From assembly GCA_014526335.1 (NCBI GenBank), contig JACTAT010000013.1, positions 5,214,182-5,278,181 on the forward strand: a stretch of 64,000 nt of DNA, read 5' to 3'. Source of the DNA: Chrysaora quinquecirrha. Taxonomy: Eukaryota > Cnidaria > Scyphozoa > Semaeostomeae > Pelagiidae. The position numbers were made by a program, and so were the translations under genes. This document shows positions 1 through 12,900 of this stretch, in pieces; the stretch's first letter is position 1; each line of letters opens with the position of its first letter. The notes beneath the pieces are model-generated. The model saw nothing but the letters and a program-made list of their open reading frames with translations, did no database searches and was not told where the DNA came from.

Positions 1-542
1 GGATCCTATCCAGCTTTCCCCCATTACATAATTTTTCAAACAAAATTTATCTTGCTTTACCATACTGAGGTACCGTAGCTATAAATTCAGCAGTAAATTC
101 AGTCAATAAAAAGTAAATACTCTTGCCATTTTCAGGTGGACAGTGCAATGATGTTTGGTGATATAAACAGGGCTGTGCGCGCATCGAGGAATGCTCGACA
201 ATATTCATGGTATTCCGTTGCTGTGGGTACTGTAATTTACATGGCAATTGCTGTTTTCGTGTGGAGTCAATATATGATACATGAGAACATGTACATACCA
301 TGAGAACAATATACATACCATGAGAACATGACAAAATTAGAGAATTTGATTTAGTCATATAGATTTTGTCAATCGATTATGTATATTCGAGTATCCTATA
401 AAATTATATACTCTTTGATTTAGTAAAGCAGAAAAAATTGACAGTATCGCAATTCAAAACATGCTTTTCTCGTTAGACTTTATGATAGGCCACTTTATGG
501 TCGTTTGGATGTCCAACTATGCAGTGGAACCTCAATATAACA

Positions 543-1275
543 CCCCAGGTAATGTATGTACAGTGGAGGTTATTCAGTACAGTGGAGGGATATCATCAGT
601 ACAGTGGAGTGGAGGGATATCAACAGTACAGTGGAGTGGAGGGATATCAACAGTACAGTGGAGGATATTCAGTACAGTGGAGGGATATCATCAGAGTGGA
701 GTGGAGGGATATCATTAGTACAGTGGAGGATATTCAGTACAGTGGAGGGATATCATCAGTACAGTGGAGTGGAGGGATATCATCAGTACAGTGGAGGATA
801 TTCAGTACAGTGGAGGGATATCATCAGTACAGTGGAGTGGAGGGATATCAACAGTACAGTGGAGTGGAGGGATATCAACAGTACAGTGGAGGATATTCAG
901 TACAGTGGAGGGATATCATCAGTACAGTGGAGGATATTCAGTACAGTGGAGGGATATCATCAGTACAGTGGAGTGGAGGGATATCAACAGTACAGTGGAG
1001 TGGAGGGATATATCATCAGTACAGTGGAGGATATTCAGTACAGTGGAGGGATATCATCAGTACAGTGGAGGTTATTCAGTACAGTGGAGGGATATCATCA
1101 GTACAGTGGAGTGGAGGGATATCAACAGTACAGTGGAGTGGAGGGATATCAACAGTACAGTGGAGGATATTCAGTACAGTGGAGGGATATCATCAGAGTG
1201 GAGTGGAGGGATATCATTAGTACAGTGGAGGATATTCAGTACAGTGGAGGGTCACCATCAGTACAGTGGAAGGAT
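543..1275. repeat. Minisatellite / foldback-type array, CAGTACAGTGGAGG units
   Basis: Thirty-odd copies of a roughly 19-22 bp unit built on CAGTACAGTGGAGG followed by GATATT or GATATCATC, so that a GATATC palindrome recurs. The left edge reads CCCCAGGTAATGTATGTACA, close to the edges of the blocks at 6.70 and 28.10 kb, which marks it as one arm of a mobile family rather than a simple local expansion. All three forward frames are open across it, which is an effect of the repeat unit and not evidence of coding. Confidence 0.85.
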
Positions 1276-1659
1276 ACCAGAAGTTAATCCCCCCAACTCG
1301 GGATGGAATGTCAGGAAGTTGGGCGTTAGTGCATCAGCCACAAATGAGTAGCCTCCAAGGGGTCCAAGGAGCACATGCTTAACCTATTGTCTACAGCCCC
1401 TTAGCCTTATAAAGGGATAAACTACTCTTATAGACAGTGCGTAGAACAGGAAAAGGATTTCCGGCCCAAGGGACACCCAGAGGGTGTCCGCCCAGCACTG
1501 ACAAAAGGCTACCCCCTAAACTTGCACTAACCCCTATCTAAACTATAGCCTTGAGGAGAAACCAAAATTAGGGAGAAATCAAGGACAAGTGGCAGAGAGA
1601 AAAAGACAAGCAAAAGACAAGAAAGCAGTGTAAGATTGTGTCTCTGACAGCAAAAGCAA

Positions 1660-1990
1660 TGCAGAATGAGTACTGAATTCGGTACTCAGAGAACATCACA
1701 GTCCTCAATACACGAGAACATAACAGTTCTCAAAACGAGAGAACATCACAGTCCTCAATAACATAACAGTTCTCAAACACGAGGACATAACAGTCCTCGA
1801 TACACGAGAACATAACAGACCTCAATACATGAGAACATAACAGTTCTCAACACGAGAACATAACAGTCCTCGATACACGAGAACATAACAGTCCTCAATA
1901 CATGAGAACATAACAGTTCTCAATACATGAGAAAATAACAGTTCTCAGAACAAGAGAACGCGACGGTCCTCGATACACGAGAACAGATTT
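1660..1990. repeat. Minisatellite of palindromic units (GAGAAC...GTTCTC)
   Basis: About a dozen units of 24-30 bp, each containing GAGAACATAACAGTTCTC or a GTCCTC variant followed by a CAATACAC-like spacer. Each unit can pair with itself (GAGAAC with GTTCTC). Confidence 0.85.
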
Positions 1991-2428
1991 TCAAACTTTT
2001 GAAAAACATTTTATCTGGCACTCCTGAGAGTATAAAACGCCAGACTCCGGCCAAAAAACAACCCACTGAGATGCCATCCATACCCCGAAGCGGAACGAGA
2101 GCCACCCATCAGAGACGCAAAGCCGACTAGGTGCTGTGTTTTCAACACCAACGAGCTAGTGAGTAGCCGAAAATTCTCCATCGTAATTTTTGCATGTTCC
2201 TGGTTGTCAGAAGTGTTCCAAGGCCCGAAAAGCGTGTACAAAATTGGGTTGACGTTTGAAACCGCAGGGAGAGCTCTGACAAAATTGACAGGCTGACACA
2301 AGTGGAAAAATGAGTTGTCTTATCCTATGCCCAAAACTTTGGTAAGTGTACGCAAGGGCATGAAAATTCATGAAAGACCAAAGTTTTGTTTTATTTATTT
2401 ATGTTTAATATTGTTTTTTTTTTTTATA

Positions 2429-2686
2429 CAAAGGAAAAGTATGAAACCCTCCCAACGGAGGGCCAAAGACATTTTCTGGATCCCAATAGCTTACCAAGGG
2501 CAATCAGCGAAACACTTGATTTGCGTATCGTGAAACATTACCTGTCAAATAACATTATAGGTGACCAGTTATCATTGAAAATAAAACTTTTCCTTGCCCT
2601 TACACAAAATACTCGCGATGCTCTATCGGAAGCAATCCGAAATAATACCCTCAGGATAACAATTTTCAGAATAAACACATCCCGTT
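2429..2686 (+). other. Orphan open segment, possible exon of unknown gene
   Basis: Follows a pyrimidine-rich tract and an AG, then stays open for about 85 codons with protein-like composition (contains RHFLDPNSLP, IVKHYLSNNIIGD, KIKLFLALTQNTRDAL) and ends at a TGA. It lies opposite the presumed GEMIN5 intron. No start codon context, partner exon or family was recognised; it could be a terminal exon, a transposon remnant, or chance. Confidence 0.25.
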
Positions 2687-4099
2687 GACCAATGCCATAT
2701 CCCGCCTAGTCTGGGGGAAATCATAATTTTCACCAACGCTGACGAATGCCCAGAATTCGAAAACGTTGAACCAGCTCTCTCGATACAATGAGGTCCTTAA
2801 ACAGTATTTCTTGATACTATCGAGAACCTAAACAGTCTTCGAGACCATACCAATGTTTCTTGATATGATGAAGTTTCAAGCAAAATAATTTCTAATTAAA
2901 CTGAGTACTCAAACAGTATTTCAGAATCAGAACCGTACAAGGTTCGAGATATGAAGCCCCATCTTCACCAAGACGTAGCTATAGATGACGTGCTATTACT
3001 ACAAATATCTTGACAATATCAAGAACAAAACACCTTCCCTTCGAGGTGACTCCTTCGCCAGTACTCGGTCTAGTTCTAATGTGTTTAAAAGATACTTCTA
3101 CCATAAATTGGGCAAAAGCCGAGTGAATATCGAGAATTTGATCATTTGTGTTTTGTTTTTTGTTTTTTTTGTTTTGCGTTGAAACGATTGGTGACAGGCT
3201 TCTATCCATGCCAACAAGAGGCTAATTCAAAAAAGGCATTCATTTGGCATCGAAAGGGTATCTTTTACGAGAGGATCGGTGAAGTTCGTCGAATTTTCTT
3301 GCCAAAATGAGACATCTTGGAAAAATCAAAAGTTGGAGCCAAGTCAAGTTAACTTTTGCGATGTTGCTAAAGAATTTTGCCTGCAAAAATAAAAACTTGT
3401 AATATTCAACTACTAAATACTAAATACTCAATTTTGGTACCAAACAATGTGAAATTGTCATGTGAACATAGTTAGCTAAATTTTTTTTTTTTTTGAGTAA
3501 ATTTCATCAGATTGATTAGCATAATGGAAGTAAATTTTGGAGTACCTGTGGCACAAAATTGGGCCAAACAGGAAAATTGCTGACTGAGCAACTCCTTACC
3601 AGCAATCTGACTATCCAGCAAGCCCCAACCATACCCTTGCTGTACAGGAAAGCATTAGCCCAGCATCTACCAGTATGAACTCAAAATTCACCTATGGGGT
3701 TAGAAGTTCACTCCAACCCAGCCCGAAAAATTAACGGATTGAGCCAGCACCTTAACCCAGTCCATTATGGAAACAATCTATTCAGCCCAGTATGTTATCT
3801 GCTAAATGTGTGACCAAGAATTCCTTCCACCAGCATTATGGCTGTTAAGTTAGTACTTAACCTAAACTTTAGGACACGAAAAAGCACTTGCTAAAGTCCT
3901 ATAAGCTAAAGTCCTAAAGTCCTATAACCTTCAATAAAACCAACTGCTGTTAATGTGGAGCACCTAGAGATTATTATTACTATTATTATTACAAGATGAA
4001 TTGAAGATTGAAGATTTACTATCTTAAGGATTGACACTAAGATGTCTATCCCTTGAAAGAGATCCAATTTTTGTCATTTCAACTTAAGAGTTACTATCA

Positions 4100-4545
4100 G
4101 CTTTTCTCACGACCGTATAACCAACAACAATGAGGTTCATCAGTGATTCGAGACAGAAAGTCGTCTAAGCCTTTTGTAAACATGCCCAGTGAAAACACAC
4201 TCAAGTCCCTAAGATGTGTAGGTAGTAGGTTAAACAGCTTCAGACCCTGGTCGATGCAGAAACATTTTTCTATTAGCGAACATGCCCCATGTTGTCTAAC
4301 AATTCTTCTAATCGGACACTTCTTCCCATGTCAAATATGGCTGTATGACTTGACTTCCATACCAAAGATAGGAACAAGCCCTAAAAGAATTTTGCACACA
4401 AATAATCCTGTAAGCGTTCCCGTCATCGCTGAGGAGAGTATATTCTGCAGATGTGCATTTTTATTTTTTGTTATTTTGTTTGTTTGGATCTCTCTATATT
4501 TTAACATTAACCAAGTGACTAATGTTTGAACCTCCACTGCCACAA
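4100..4545 (-). mobile_element. Non-LTR retrotransposon reverse transcriptase remnant (3' end)
   Basis: Minus-strand reading, broken by frame changes, gives GLKLFNLLPTHLRDLSVFS, then GMFTKGLDDFLSRITDEPHC, and upstream FVCKILLGLVPIFGMEVKSYS. The pattern W/L-LFNxLPxxLR...F+xxLDxFLxxxxDEP is the usual C-terminal end of jockey/CR1-like LINE reverse transcriptases in invertebrates. Clearly decayed. Confidence 0.65.
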
Positions 4546-6360
4546 CAGCAGGATGCCTATATTTTAGCTGGGACTTAAGCCATAGACAAGTGCAAGGCCT
4601 AAAGCTTGATCAGCCGAGACTCTAGTAAACCATGCCTGCAACTTGCAGCTAAGTTTGCCCACGGTGGTAGTACATGAAAACTAATGTAGGTATTGTAAAA
4701 TCATCAACAGCTACTCCTTGAGTAAAATATGTGGATCATAATAACAGCAGAACATATGTAGTTCAATGTACAAATAATTCAATCAGAACTATTTAAACAG
4801 CTCAACAGGCTTGGTTGGAAATATTCAACCAACACTAACCTAACTCCACTTGGTTGATCCTTAACACAATAGAGCACAAGTTGATCTTTTGGGCCTACCA
4901 CTGATGAAGGCAGCAAGGGTTACTACCTTAGAGGCCCCTAAACAAACCAGCAATTTTTACAAGCAAATTTGAGAAATTTCTCAAGGATTGCTAATCAAAA
5001 TTGATAAATAACCAATTATCTCATGATTGATGAGATCAAACACAATATGAAAAAACCCAATCAAGATATATGGAATACGTAGACATATATACTTATACAC
5101 CCACATATACATATATTGTTTCATTTATATAGTTAATAATGATGTAAAACAGTGCGGAGCATAGTACACTTTGTACCAAAATCATGAAACTTAAGAGTAC
5201 GCAATTATAGTCATTGAAAGACTCAATTTTTGTGCATGCATTGGCTTTAGACAAACCATAGCCAAAACAACATTGCCGTGGTCAGCATGAGCAACACCTA
5301 ACTTAGCTTTAAAATCCTATACCCTGCACAACATCTTCAGCTATGTTTAGCTAAAGACGATCTTGCAAGGATAAAAATGAAAAACAAGAAGGGATATGAA
5401 AAATGGAAATATAATCGGCAAAAGATTATTAGACATCAGCTTAGATTGACGTCAAAAAGGCAGCCTCCCTCAGCATAACATGGTATCCTGTTTGTCAACA
5501 TTACAACATCCTATTCATCACTTTTATATCAACTATTTTGCTCTTGAGTCATCACCGGACTACACCCTTATTTAAAAAGGGTACCATGGGCCACCATGGG
5601 AAGTAGATTTTATTTTATTTTACATAATATGATTTTCTTTTGAATGGTAAACAAAGTTTTGTGTAATTAAGTTCCCTTGATCAAAACCCATTTCACTACA
5701 GGAGTGAGGTCTTCCCAAAAACTTTAGTAGACTTTAGGCCTGGTTCTGGGACTTATAGAAATGGACACTAGTGTCTTGCGGGTGACTAGGCAACCCGCAA
5801 ATAAATTGAATCCTATTGAATCCTGGATGATGAAATTGAAAACAGGTTCTATTGTGCAGAGGAAGAATCTTTGAATGAAGAGAGGAAGAATTCATTGCTT
5901 TGGCTAAATGCCTGGCTAACTGTCTTTAAACTACATACAAAGGCATTAAGGGTCACACGACATGTTATGACATGTTACGAAACAAAGAAGGAAGGGGCGT
6001 AACCTGCCAGCCAACCCAAATAATTTAAGGTCAAAAGTGAAAGAGCAAATCTGAGCAAACTGCCCGAAATAATGTAAAGCGAATGCTTAGTCTTGTTTCC
6101 CTACAATTCAGGTGTAACAAAAAAGATACGATCTCACCAAACGACCCAAAAGTGACGGAAATTATAGCCAATGGTACGATGCTTGGGCGATGCTGTTTTA
6201 GGCCCTAATCAAGGACGATGAAGCACAGACATTGCATCGAAATTCAGCAGAATCCCATCACCAAATGAGAAGACCATGATCCCCAGGCAATACACGCAAC
6301 GATAATGGCAAACCAGCTAAAATCGTTTAAATAATAGTTCGAATTGATGAAATCAAATCA

Positions 6361-6704
6361 GTACTGTTGAGGATATTCAGTACTGTGGAGGGATATCATC
6401 AGTACAGTGGAGGGATATTATCAGTACAGTGGAGGATATTTAGTACTGTGGAGGGATATCATCAGTACAGTGGAGGATATTCAGTACTGTGGAGGGATAT
6501 CATCAGTACAGTGGAGGATATTCAGTACTGTGGAGGGATATCATCAGTACAGTGGAGGATATTCAGTACTGTGGAGGGATATCATCAGTACAGTACAGTC
6601 AGTACTGAAAACCCTCCACCGTACTGATGATATCCATCCACTGTACTGAATATCCTCCACTGTACTGCACACCCTCCACTGTACTGCACATACATTTACC
6701 CCGG
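6361..6704. mobile_element. Foldback-type element, GTACAGTGGAGG family (both arms)
   Basis: A left arm of tandem CAGTA(C/T)(A/T)GTGGAGGATATT units (6361-6597) meets an inverted right arm (6598-6704) of CCTCCACTGTACTG units. The right edge reads TACATTTACCCCGGGG, the reverse complement of the left edge of the copy at 28.10 kb. Confidence 0.75.
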
Positions 6705-6925
6705 GGTTTAATTTAATCAAATCGATGTCCATCCGGCTTAGAGTTGGATTAAAACGAGGGACGAAGAAGGTGTCTGTAAATCAGTGCAGGAACTGATGTT
6801 CAGGAACAACACTAAACGGGTGACGCGACACAAGAAATTAAACATTTAAGTAACCAAAGCTTTAATGCTAACATTGAGCCATGTCATTCAGGACTTTTTT
6901 ACAGCTGAATCAAACGTTACGTTAC

Positions 6926-9900
6926 CTTCTTCATTAAACATCTTGAAAGTTGAAAGTTTGTCGGCAAAAAGTCCCAGATTGACATGCTCTCCTTTGCCAG
7001 GCACAAACTCTTTTGGCTCACCAGCTATATTAGAAGGATCTAAAATGAAATTTGAACTCAAATAGATAACGGTACCGTTAAGTCCTCGAACAAGCCCCAT
7101 GGGCTTATTTCGCAAAAAATATAACGGGATGGGGGCTTATTCGAGGGGAGGGGGCTTAGTTAAAGGTGGGGTTTAATCGAGGACATACAGTAATGTTAAA
7201 GATAATGCTTAAGATTCATTTCGGGCGGTACTAAGTGGTTGCAACTCAAGTGCCGAAGAAATTTAGGACTTCACTCAAGACTACTGAAAAGTACAACAGG
7301 AGAAATCTTTCCACACCCAAAGAGCAGGGCCGTCTCTAGCTGCCTCAAGTAAGGGGGAATGGCTACATTCGCGTAGTTGGGTATGGTCAACCTGAAGCCG
7401 ACTTTATGCCTAAAACCAAGTCGCCATAAGGCGGAATTCTTCGCACGAACGGAACGGTTTTGTCACTACACTTGTGTTACTGCATTTTCGTATCGACCTC
7501 GTCCCAGCGAATGACGAAAAATAGAAACGACTTTTCGTCACGAAAGCTCTTCGCGCGAAGGATTTCACCGGAGATCTGGTTTAATACGTCCTACTAAGAG
7601 AAAATGTATACTAGATTACCAGTTAAATGTTGAGCTAGTCGGATACATTCTTCCTGACTGGCTGCTTTTTGCTTGTGATTGAAGGTTGAAAACAGTGGGA
7701 ACAGCGACTTTGGTTTCTTCTTCTTAATATCTATGAACAAAGAAATAAAATAAATTTTTATCAGAAATGCTAACTTCACTGAATGCGCTGTGGTGTCGTG
7801 GTGTAATCCAGCTGACTCGTGGTGTCAGCAGCTCAGTGCAGTCAGGGTTCGACCCAGCCACAGTAGCGTCACAGCCAAGGTCGAGGTCTCGATTAGTTAA
7901 CCTACTATTGAGAAACCCATTCGTGGAATGTCTCCTGGCAACTGAAAAATTGCAGTCTCGTTCGAACTGCAAAACGAGTCTCTGAAATGTCTTCAAAACC
8001 TTCTGTTTTGATAACAGAAGGTGTTGGAGAGCTCCAAAACCTGCCGTTTTCAGAATGGTAGCTTCGAAAACCGCACATTCCAAAAAAAAAGGTTAGCAAA
8101 AAATTGGTTTTGGAAGAACACGCACTAAAACTCAAGTATAAAGAGTGGTACATTGCTTAGGTTACCCAGATTGACCTAAGGGGCAAAAATTATGACCGTG
8201 CAGTAAAAAGGCTTTAGATAGCATTGCCTTATTTTGAAGCACGTAGGGCTCAAAAAAGAAGTACGAACCTCTGTCTTTCGATTTTGCCTTTTTTGATGAA
8301 ACCTCCGTGTTAGATTTTTCGGGGTGTTTCGGTAAACATTCTGGTATGCCATTCTGTAATATCGGCTCAGAAGAAACAGCTATTGTTCCACTTGATGAAC
8401 TGTCTTTTGTAGATGAAGTAATGGTAGAGTTAAGCTCGGCATTTGACAAAGAATAATCAATTTTTGATCCATCAGCTTGACGACCTTCGTCTAAGTATGG
8501 TTTTGCGCTTTGAATAATTGTCTTCGATGATTTTTGGGTTTGTGTAGCTGGTCTCTTGCTAGCTGAGAAAAAAGAAGTGGGACTTAGGAATGTTTTAGAT
8601 AAATCATTATAGGCCTCTCTCTAATGAATAAAGGTATCTTCTTTTAGAGTGCCGGAATCAGCAAGCAAGCAAGCAAGCAGGCAAACAAAGATTCTTTATT
8701 TGTTAACGCAAGTCAGGGGTTTCTGGCAGCTATTTAGCTGATGTTGACTTGCAGCTTGTGCCCACAGGCTGATATTCTAGGACGAATATCCTTGGTAATC
8801 ATTTACCGACCTCGGAAGGATGGACAGCTGACTTGACTGTAGGTTTGTGTAAAGTGGTTCCGACTAGATTCAAACCCACGACTTCACATTTATGAGCCGA
8901 ACGCTTTGACTACTTGGCCACACCACCTATATCTGCTTCATATCGAAAATTGCTGAACTCTGAGAAGCAGAATACGATTTTTTACATAATTCCTGCTACA
9001 AGAAAAGTGCAATGGTAGAGACATAGGGGATGACTGCTAAATTCCTGACTCAATGGGCGGAGGTGCCTAGAACGATATGATGATGATGACCCAAATCCCT
9101 ACTTTCGCACACATCGAATATTATTGAACTAAGTTGTTGTTTTTGTTCGTTTCAGCTGTGTGGTTTGAGCGTGCAACAATTCAACTCAATAGCGATAACT
9201 GCGACTAGTATAGCGCGTCTTAAGGAGAATTACAAAGCACTAAAATATGACAAATATAAGACAATTCGATCCAAAACCCCGAATATTGCGTGCGCCTCTA
9301 AACCGATTTTCGAAAACGTTAGTTACGGACCAGAGACATTTGGTATTTAGCTTCACTCCAAGAGTCTTGTCATATAGTGAAAGGATAGAGAATCATAGCC
9401 ACTCAGTAATTAAAATATTAGTATTGCGATGAATAGCGGAATCCTTTTCGGGCATACTTAAAAGCTTTTTTCGTCTGACACTCCTCAGAGTATGAACGTC
9501 AGAAACAGACCGAAACAAGAGACTAAGCTGGAATTTATACCCAGATGCGGCTCGAAATGCACCAATCAGAAAGAAGGAAAAGCTGAATTGGCATTGTGTT
9601 TTAAACACCAATCAGCTGGTTGGTGTTTAAAACACAATGCCAATTCAGCTTTTCCTTCTTTCTGATTGGTGCATTTCGAGCCGCATCTGGGTATAAATTC
9701 CAGCTTAGTCTCTTGTTTCGGTCTGTTTCTGACGTTCATACTCTGAGGAGTGTCAGACGAAAAAAGCTTTTAAGTATGCCCGAAAATGATTCCGCTATTC
9801 ATCGCAATTTTGAAGTTTTGTACAACTCAAAGAAAATATTAGTAATAAAGTTAACCTGGAGGTGTTTTGAATTCGCATTTAGAAACCAACCATCGTCTCA

Positions 9901-12900
9901 ATGTAAAGTCTTCGCCACCAGAGTATATAACATCTCTGTCAACAAAACTCCACAGAACACAGAGAACCTTGCCCATATGATCTCTGAAATTAGCTATCGG
10001 CTCATTCTGTATTACATTCCAAATCTAGAAACAAAGAACATAGTTCTGTAAATTTGGATCTAAACTCTTGCTGTCATGCATAGAAAGCTAGCAAAGCTTT
10101 CCGAGCGTTACTCTAAGGTGCCAAATAAACGCCCCCCCCGTTTATTAATTTTGAGTTTTTCCCCCCACTCCCGGACCTTAATAGGACCCCTCGTTTATTA
10201 AATTTGGAAGAAAAAAGTCACTTGTGAAAGGCCTGTTTATATGAGGGAAAACACCTCACCTGCCAGACCCGGGGCTGATAGGCGAGATTTCACCTTCCTA
10301 TAGAATGCTTTGTATTGCTGATTTCGTGTTTATATGACGAACCCAACACCACCGGTATAGTGAGACTTCACTCAACCAAGGTGAAATTTCACCCAGGCGA
10401 TGTGAATTTTTCCCATGTAAACGAAATACCACCGGTATGGTGATGGTGAGATGAATCAATTTGAGTAGAATGCTAGAATCCTCGTTCTCATTTCATGGAA
10501 GCGAGACTTTTCAACACTTCACCTCTCAGCCCTGGGGCTGACAGGTGAAGTGAAAATGCCATATAAACAGAAGCCTAAATTTCCCTCGCCTGTCAGCCCC
10601 GGGTCTGGCAGGTGAAGCTCTTTTTCTCATATAAACATGCCCTAAGTGTTTTGCCTCAATTAGCTTTGCTGTTCTATCTTGTTGTTGTATTAAATTAGCT
10701 GTTGCCTTGTAGATGTTTTAAAATTGTAATCCTTAATTTTTTTCATTTTACACTTAACGGCCCAAGCTAGAAAGGTAAGCTCTGCTTTTCTTGGGTCGTG
10801 TAGGAAACAACTTTTTTGATAGTAGTAATACAACATTTTAATACAACGATACAACTTTTTTTGGTAGTAGTAATACAGTAATCTGATGTATTCAAGGTTT
10901 TTGTATTCTACAAAGAAAATAATTTAATTGAATTACACACTTTTTTTATAAGAATACAGTCTATAAGAATATTCAGGCTCAAAATTGCCAAAGAACAATG
11001 GAAATTTAAGAATAACAATGGAAAAGTTCGAGCCTCGGCAAAAATTAGGATATTCTTATAAAAAACAAGTGTGTAATTGAATTGAATTCAGTACCATGAC
11101 TATTCTTATTTTCTTGAATGGCAGGGAAATCCTTGGCATGTATGACGTTACTCGGCGAGTTCATTTGGCTCGCTATTTCAGTGGACTTATCGTTGGCTCG
11201 CTGATCATGCAGTGTCAGCTCGAATCTTATCTATAGTTGTATGCCATTCGTGGAAATATCTAGTATACAAATTATGCATGTTCGTGTTGCTAGGAATTAC
11301 CTGTCTGCCCATGTGACGATTCAAACTCATGATGCCATTTCATGCAATTTATAATCTTCTTATGCACTTGAATAAGGCATACTCGATGCAGATTTGGTGC
11401 AGCAAATACCTCTATCGACCTTAATAAGAAAATTTCAAAATGAAGATATAATAAACATAGAGAAAAGATTAACTGAAAAACTCTGATTTTGTAATTTCTG
11501 TAGGCCGAATAGAATACAAAGTAATAATAATTAAGTACGCTTTGCTCTACCCCATAGCTCTGAGAAGACAATAAATTTGCTAATGATAAACCTCTTATAC
11601 TACAGAAGTATAAACTTATTACATTCCTCCCACTCTACACTTTACAACAGCTACAACAACAAAACTACTCTTTCCACAGACCGGAGCGGGCTGGTGGAGT
11701 GTGGAGGAGCGTAGACTACGACGAATGTAAGAAGCCTACTGCAGAAGCAGCTTCGCTGAAAATTTAGAAGCTTTTCTTCAATGTACCAGAATTTAAACTA
11801 AAACCAAAGAAACATAATCTGTTTAGATAAATGTCTTTTTCGGCTGTTTTCAAAAAATATTTAAACAATGAACACTTTTTTGCATGACCTTCTTTTTTTC
11901 TTAACTCTGTTCAATTCTCCTTACCACGAAACGGTAGGCAACCCTTAGACTTATACCTGAGTCATAGTTATCGCTATATTAAGTTCAACTGCTGGATGCT
12001 CAAACGACGACTTATGAGCTGGCAGTGAGAAAACAGGCCTGAAATTTCTGCCTGAAACTGAAAAAGTGGCCTGAAAATGGCCAGTATGAGCGATCTCGAT
12101 TTGGTGTTGGCCTCGGTTTGATAAGTGATAACTGGATTCAGGCCTCAGGTAATAAGTCTAAACTACCCGAATGGTTTCAGCGAAGTTGAAAAGTTTCTTT
12201 CCTGGAAAGTTTCATTCTCCACGATAGGTACTTTTACCAAAACCTTAGAAAGTTTGTTATTATTGGTGGGAAAAGTTTCTTATAAAAAAGAGATTACTAC
12301 AAACTACAGACAAAACTTTTGCTCACCCATCATCATTTCCAACTGCAACAACAGTTAAATCTGCTTTCCACTCTATGTCACTTCTCGATGGAAATTTGTC
12401 CTAGGAATTCAATGATGACATAAGTAAAACAACGACGAATAACTTACTGAGTAACAGGGATACGGACGAAGAAGGTGAACAAAAATGAAGACTGTGCGAG
12501 TATCCGAAGGGCATTCCATTGGTGGAGAAATATGTGAGCCCAGCGAAAATCAAATCAAATAAGAAACTATTTTCTAAAAATAGAAAAGGTTCTTTTTACT
12601 TCAAAGAATTCCCCAACATTTCTATTTCTTCAAAGAAGCTATTGAAATCTCATAGTAACAAGACTGTATGAATATGGCCGAGTAGTGAAAGAACATTTTT
12701 GGGATAAAAAATTCCAAAAATTGAGTAAAAACTGGTGACTCCTGTTTCTATGCTGCGCAACTGTTTGTTCAGTTTCTCGTTTTCTCTGAGTTTCTGCTGA
12801 CACTTGCAAAGTGCAACTTTGAAAATACCCGTATGTCAAAAAGACAAGTTTCGGACGATAAATCTTTCCGACAAACGATTTAGACCCTCTAAAAATTGTC

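Larger units (their letters stand above)
1..6925. other. Repeat-rich stretch left of the last visible GEMIN5 exon
   Basis: No GEMIN5 exon could be read here on the minus strand, so this is most likely one large GEMIN5 intron. It holds two foldback/minisatellite blocks, a palindromic-unit minisatellite, a family-C repeat (about 2.0-2.3 kb), a retrotransposon remnant and one orphan open segment on the plus strand, each listed separately. The rest (about 2.7-4.0, 4.6-6.3 kb) shows AT-rich sequence with no feature I can name. Confidence 0.5.

Noticed and set aside
461..1351. Four overlapping plus-strand open frames of 85-243 codons (YSGG/STVEW-type repeats)
   Set aside because: All three frames are open because the CAGTACAGTGGAGG unit lacks stops; no start context or splice support. 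Treated as repeat.
1660..1990. CRISPR array or hormone-response cluster
   Set aside because: Units are contiguous without unique spacers, and the host is eukaryotic; steroid-receptor regulation is not supported by anything else here.
4143..4529. 128-codon plus frame
   Set aside because: Antisense of the LINE reverse-transcriptase remnant, which is the better reading.
9393..10051. Two frames giving the same protein from opposite strands
   Set aside because: They are the mirrored arms of the palindrome. The right-hand one also runs antisense across the GEMIN5 exon 10024-9856, which is the real gene there.
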